This document shows positions 59,895-64,000 of a stretch of DNA of 64,000 nt, piece after piece. The stretch is from Spisula solida. Its lineage: Eukaryota; Mollusca; Bivalvia; Venerida; Mactridae. The stretch spans positions 3,610,530 through 3,674,529 of the forward strand of contig OX365947.1 of the NCBI GenBank assembly GCA_947247005.1. The letters run 5' to 3'. Under the pieces are notes generated by a model, which saw only the letters and a list, made by a program, of their open reading frames with translations, did not search any database and was not told the origin of the DNA. Within the stretch, counting starts at the first letter, position 1. Every line of letters begins with the position of its first letter. The position numbers and the translations under genes were made by a program.

Positions 59895-61075
59895 ATTAAT
59901 AGTAGAGTTCGGAGCCTCACTCGACACTGGACGTTTTCAGATAGACTAACAATAAAAAAAAATTAAAATGTCTTTGTCAAAACTTTCCAGATCCAACTTA
60001 TCCCTAATGTTCAAATCGTCTAAAATCCCTCAAAATTATTTTTATATTTATGAGACATTTTATTTTTCCAATTAAAGTAAATTAGAAGAATTGAAAAATG
60101 TTAATAGAATATGTATGACTTAAAATGCCGAGCATAGCCTTTATTTGCCAGTCAGCTTTCTGCTGAAATATTGCAGCCATATTTAATTATTTATGCGTGC
60201 CTCAAACCGGTTTTAAACCCGGGTCGCCAGATTAGACGGCAAGCGCGCTGACCATTTAGCTATGCAGGCCACAATGATATACGAATAAATTTCGCTATCG
60301 TATTGAAACAGACTCTCTCCCGCAATATTTAGTTTACAGCGCATTTGGTTAGAATACTCAATTCGTTCCTGAAACAGAACAGTTCTCTTATTTAATCGAT
60401 CACATCCTTGATGGTTGCTCGGCGCATTCCCAGTGTTTCATCGCGGCGTAATCAACACAGCACCCGTTAAAACATCATATAATCAGAGTTCGATAATTTG
60501 ACAAATCTCTGAAATGTCTCTGCAATTACTTTAGCTTTGCTGGCTATCGAATCTCAATTTTCTTAATTCCTTCACATTTCTATATTCATCCAATTAAGGG
60601 AACTATGTTGGAAATGATAGTTGTTAGCGCCATGACACTGGAATACACTTGGGAACGCAACGTACCACAGAGAATAGCGGACCAGTGATTGTCTTTCTAA
60701 ATGAATACTCTCAGCTTGCTTGTTTGTCGTGAACGTTATCAAATGAATCTGTTACGTTTAGTGCAGATAAGCTTTCAAATATTTTGAACGAAGCAACGCG
60801 TTGATTAGAGCCACACACACACACGATAGCATAAGCCAGGAGCACGGGGACACAATGTACATTGAATGCTGCATGCCAGACTCTGTTTGGAACACTCTAC
60901 GGTCAAGTATGTGGAATATTTGTTAGTTATTTATCTCGTCACTGTATGGAAACAGACTAATAGTAATTTACCTAGTGTAGTGTTAATGTAATTTAGTCTC
61001 AGTGCATTATACCATGCGTGCCTTCAGTTTGCTGGCCGTAACACTAAACTGTCGTAGGTTTTATGTTCAACCTCT
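59895..61075. other. Intergenic with a tRNA-like relic
   Basis: At 60203-60275 the minus strand reads GGCCTGCATAGCTAAATGGT and GACCCGGGTTTAAAACC, a tRNA-derived SINE head or relic. Otherwise nothing recognised. A CACACACACAC run lies near 60815. Confidence 0.45.
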
Positions 61076-61275
61076 GGCCCCGATCTCCCGGAACATCTCA
61101 AGTAGAAATCGCAACTCAAATTGAGATTTTGGTCAAATCAGAGTTAGAATTTTAGATATATCTGGCACCGATCTCTCGAAACATCTCAATCTGAGATAAA
61201 TCTCATCTCAAATACTGCCATGTGTCGTTTAGATAATTGAGATTTCTACTTGAGATGCTTCGGGAGATCGGGGCC
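61076..61275. repeat. Foldback with GGCCCCGATCTCCCG ends
   Basis: GGCCCCGATCTCCCGGAACA, TCTCAAGTAGAAATC at the left is inverted at the right. A related internal end (ACCGATCTCTCGAAACATCT) lies at about 61167 and a third (GAGATGCTTCAGGAGATCGG) at 61419-61440, so at least two related elements overlap. Confidence 0.8.
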
Positions 61276-61440
61276 AGGTTTTCGAGCTCTGGAACTTTTA
61301 CTGTAATAAACTCTGAATAATTTGTCTGTGTTTTGATGCCAATTTTGAGCCCAGCCTCTCATGGAAATTACCACAAATACACATGACAATATTGGAGATG
61401 ATATTTAGCTCAGCTTGAGATGCTTCAGGAGATCGGGGCC

Positions 61441-62083
61441 TTACCTCGAAATACAGAAGTCGTATATCTCAATCGCTTGACCATATAAGGATGTTTCTAG
61501 GAAAGCTTAGACCAGTGTTATAATAAAGTGACACTGGAGTTATATAATCTTCTTATGACAGAAATACTGTTGGTGGAAAAGAAAACGCATTGATGATAAC
61601 TATAAAAATAATAATAATAAAGACTTTATTTAACGAGGAAACTCATTTAACAATTATATTAAATGGCAATCTTCCATGAGAACCTCAACTTAAGCAGACT
61701 ATTCTACAACTACTAACAATGAACTAACGGATGCCATATTTTTGTTTTCCAGTATAACTCAATCACTTCACAGAGACCGGCCTGTCTATATAGGAGGTAC
61801 TGCCTGATTGACATTATCCAATCAAGTGAATGATTGGACGAGCCCCATTTTCTGCCACTGTTTGTTTCTAATTGGCACTGGACTCTAGAGGGTTAATTTC
61901 TAAATTGTTTTCTCTTGTCATCGCCATTACAGCAGACCTCTATGTGATCGGCGTTTCCATTATTTCAGTAGTTCAGCATCGATAAAGCGCGTCAATCAAC
62001 CATATACAGTGCAGCAATACCACGTGACTCTGGTATCACTAAATGCTACAAAATTAAAATCCAAGACGAAATTGTCAACATTT
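61441..62083. other. Intergenic with one short repeat arm
   Basis: 61603-61655 matches the arms at 38984 and 41012 (AATAATAAAGACTTTATTTA, ACGAGGAAACTCATTTAACA). Otherwise nothing recognised. Confidence 0.45.
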
Positions 62084-62337
62084 CCCCGGCTTAGAAATAA
62101 GAAGGTCATAAGTACTACTTACGACCTTTTAAGACTCTCTAGTATATTTTAAATCTGCATCTAAATGCGCTTCTTATGAGCCTATTTTCATAAAAATCGC
62201 AAGTGGTCATGTTGACCAAACTGAAGTTGAAAAGGCTTGTTTTCCATAGGTAAAGAGTTGTTTTCAGACAGTTTTTTTCTTGTTTTCTCAAAATATTGAT
62301 TTTGTACTTACGGCCGCTTTCTAATTCTAAGCCAGCG
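62084..62337 (-). mobile_element. CGCTGGCTTAG MITE, copy 4
   Basis: 254 bp, flanked by ATTT on both sides. Interior CTGAAGTTGAAAAGGCTTG and CTCAAAATATTGATTTTGTA as in copy 2. Near-complete. Confidence 0.88.
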
Positions 62338-62820
62338 ATTTGCTGTATTTTATTTCTTCATCGATTTCAATGAAACACACGTCAGTTTAAGGGGGGAATA
62401 AATGCCTTCCACGACGTATAGGATCTCTTTCAGGAGCTTGGCCGTTTTTTCCAGCACCATGTGAAATCTTCGAATTGGTTTTCTGCGATTGGACTACAGT
62501 GTCAAGCGGTCTTCTTTTCCGAGGTTTAAAAGTTTGCTGGGGAAAAAGTCCCAGCTACTATAAGGATCCTATATTTCGTGGAAACTTTTATGTTTCCCCA
62601 AAACTGGCGTGTGTTTAATAGAAATCGGCATAGAAATTTCATTTTCCAATGTTGACTAATTTCGTCTTTGATGCAATTTATGACGTCAGAGTTACGTGTT
62701 ATCGCTACACTGACATAGAAACCAAAGTGCGAGTACTACGGTGAGCTGCACACCAGAAGGCCTCCGCCGACTGTATTTCTTTTGTGTTTATACAATTGTA
62801 GTTACAACCAAATACATGTT
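62338..62820. other. Intergenic, CRE palindrome
   Basis: TGACGTCA at 62681-62688. No gene recognised. Confidence 0.35.
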
Positions 62821-63037
62821 CAGTCCAGTTAGGAAATTATGACAGTGACGTTGCAGTTTATGTGTACGCAAAAGATTACGACCATTGGATGAACAGGTAG
62901 AACGAATATAACGTTAGCATGTTAGTTTAGCATTGAGTTATAGTTGTTTGTACAGTACAAGCCTTTATAATCGGGTTTACACCGATATAGTGGACTCGAC
63001 CGCTGCGTCACTAGATTCTTACCCTGACTGGACTATA
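62821..63037 (-). mobile_element. Dispersed repeat B, copy 4
   Basis: AGTCCAGTTAGGAAATTATG at one end, TTCTTACCCTGACTGGACTA at the other. Interior GTGGACTCGACCGCTGCGTC. The best-preserved copy. Confidence 0.82.
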
Positions 63038-63149
63038 TATCAAACACATTTGCATTGTAAACACAGTTACACGTAGTCATAACAACAATTCATCATATAC
63101 TTCGGATATGTCGAGCACATGGCTTAACTCGAGCATTTGCATTGTCCCA

Positions 63150-63185
63150 ATGGGTCCTCGAGATAACGAGGTTTTACTGTACTGT
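63150..63185. repeat. Possible pogo-type terminal repeat
   Basis: CTCGAGATAACGAGGTTTTACTGTA resembles the CAGTAAAACCTCG ends of pogo/Tigger elements on the opposite strand. No partner end placed. Confidence 0.35.
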
Positions 63186-63501
63186 TTGAAATAGCAGCGA
63201 AATTTTGGCTTGCAATTTTCTTTAAGACAATTGTTGTTTGAGTTGTCGTTGCTATCCATGGACATTTTGTTACAGGGTTTTTATTCAGGCTACGTAATAA
63301 ATTGTATGTTGCAAGTATTGCGACTTTTTGTCGATGTAAATTGATATTGAATTTCACTGTATTTATCCATGGTTCTATAATGATTCACCCATGTTATGTT
63401 GACTTGCATGCTTTTATCTATTTGAAATCGTTTTATCCACACCATAATTTTGATTGAGCAACTTTGAATGTGTATTTGCATAATAAACGTGCTGCATAAA
63501 T

Positions 63502-63704
63502 CGCCTGCTTAGAATTAGAAGGTCGTAAATACAAAATCGATATTTTGAGAAAACACGAAAAATCTAATCTTTACATATGGAAAACAAGCTTTTTAAACTT
63601 CATTTTGGTCAACATGAAAATAGGCTCATAAGAAGCGCATTGAGATGCAGATTTCAAATATGCACGAGTCGTATAACTGACGACCTTCTAATTCTAAGCC
63701 AGCG
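63502..63704 (+). mobile_element. CGCTGGCTTAG MITE, copy 5
   Basis: CGCCTGCTTAGAATTAGAAG to CTTCTAATTCTAAGCCAGCG. About 203 bp; the interior is shortened relative to copies 1 and 4. No clear duplicated target. Confidence 0.85.
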
Positions 63705-63839
63705 AAAAGTGGTATGGTAATAATTTTGACGAATAGAGCTAATGCCGGATAGCGCTTATATCACGTGTTTGGTTGTATACGAGTAAAGGCGCTATTCGGC
63801 GAGGAGGGTAAGTTACCAATTTTCGAGGGCTACTTTTAG

Positions 63840-64000
63840 TAGTTCAGTCGTTCAGTCATCATTTGACATTTTAACTTCCCCTGGTCATTGGGCTACCTAT
63901 GGAAATCTGCGTTCGAGTCTCCCTGTGGATACTATTTCTCTCCTGGTGGGTGTGCAGCCAACATCGATCTGCGGCGTCCAGGACTATCGAACATGTACAG
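63840..64000 (-). mobile_element. Composite SINE-like element, partial, runs off the window
   Basis: Read on the minus strand it matches 28204-28227 and then 28491-28660, without repeat D between them. It includes CTGTACATGTTCGATAGTCC, GGCTGCACACCCACCAGGAG and GGGAGACTCGAACGCAG. The rest lies beyond the window. Confidence 0.78.

Noticed and set aside
60203..60275. Possible minus-strand tRNA gene
   Set aside because: Box-like words without a convincing acceptor stem; more likely a tRNA-derived repeat.

Overview
The window is AT-rich animal genomic DNA. It has introns, GT-AG splice sites, tRNA-derived SINEs, a decayed LINE, many foldback/MITE elements and several kilobase-scale tandem arrays. 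A Gbx homeobox gene shows it is bilaterian. The frequent ACATGTA-type words, the TATGCCCCC-ended element with an ACGG microsatellite and the SINE types suggest a mollusc, probably a bivalve; that placement is inference.

Region 1 (about 0.57-19.8 kb, minus strand) is read here as one large gene of at least 37 coding exons, and I do not recognise its product. Every internal junction I could place is phase 2, so exons 2-36 each have a length divisible by three and could be skipped or duplicated without breaking the frame. The middle alternates two module types. Module A (about 150-159 nt) runs from a SLKxVSPAAAGD start to an ASTSEKL end. Module B (exactly 150 nt) has SNDDTD, SVSDWIDVTLSHSY and DYMEDFIP blocks. 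The 3' half has longer unique exons, one with twelve 16-residue repeats and one with a K-x-V-x-F motif, and ends in a strongly basic exon with a stop codon. Summed exons give about 2,654 residues. The 5' end is missing because the first exon found starts in phase 0 without an ATG.

Region 2 (about 19.8-34.7 kb) is mostly non-genic. It holds a 59-bp and a 62-bp tandem array, a 22-bp array with 336-bp higher-order duplication, an 8-bp microsatellite inside an inverted-repeat element, SINEs and foldback elements. One small minus-strand exon ends in a 2A-like GIEPNPGP motif and sits just downstream of a CRE palindrome.

Region 3 (34.8-41.9 kb, minus strand) is a complete two-exon Gbx gene of 328 residues. 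Its 6.2-kb phase-1 intron carries a 21-bp array and several nested transposable elements.

Region 4 (42-64 kb) has no convincing host gene. It contains 27-bp, 19-bp and 42-bp arrays, a large SINE, a truncated LINE reverse transcriptase with another repeat inserted in it, long foldbacks, and several copies of a MITE whose ends read CGCTGGCTTAG. The last bases are a second copy of an element at 28 kb and show the empty site of a transposon inserted there.

Gbx would act as a developmental transcription factor. Nothing in the sequence links it functionally to the modular gene.
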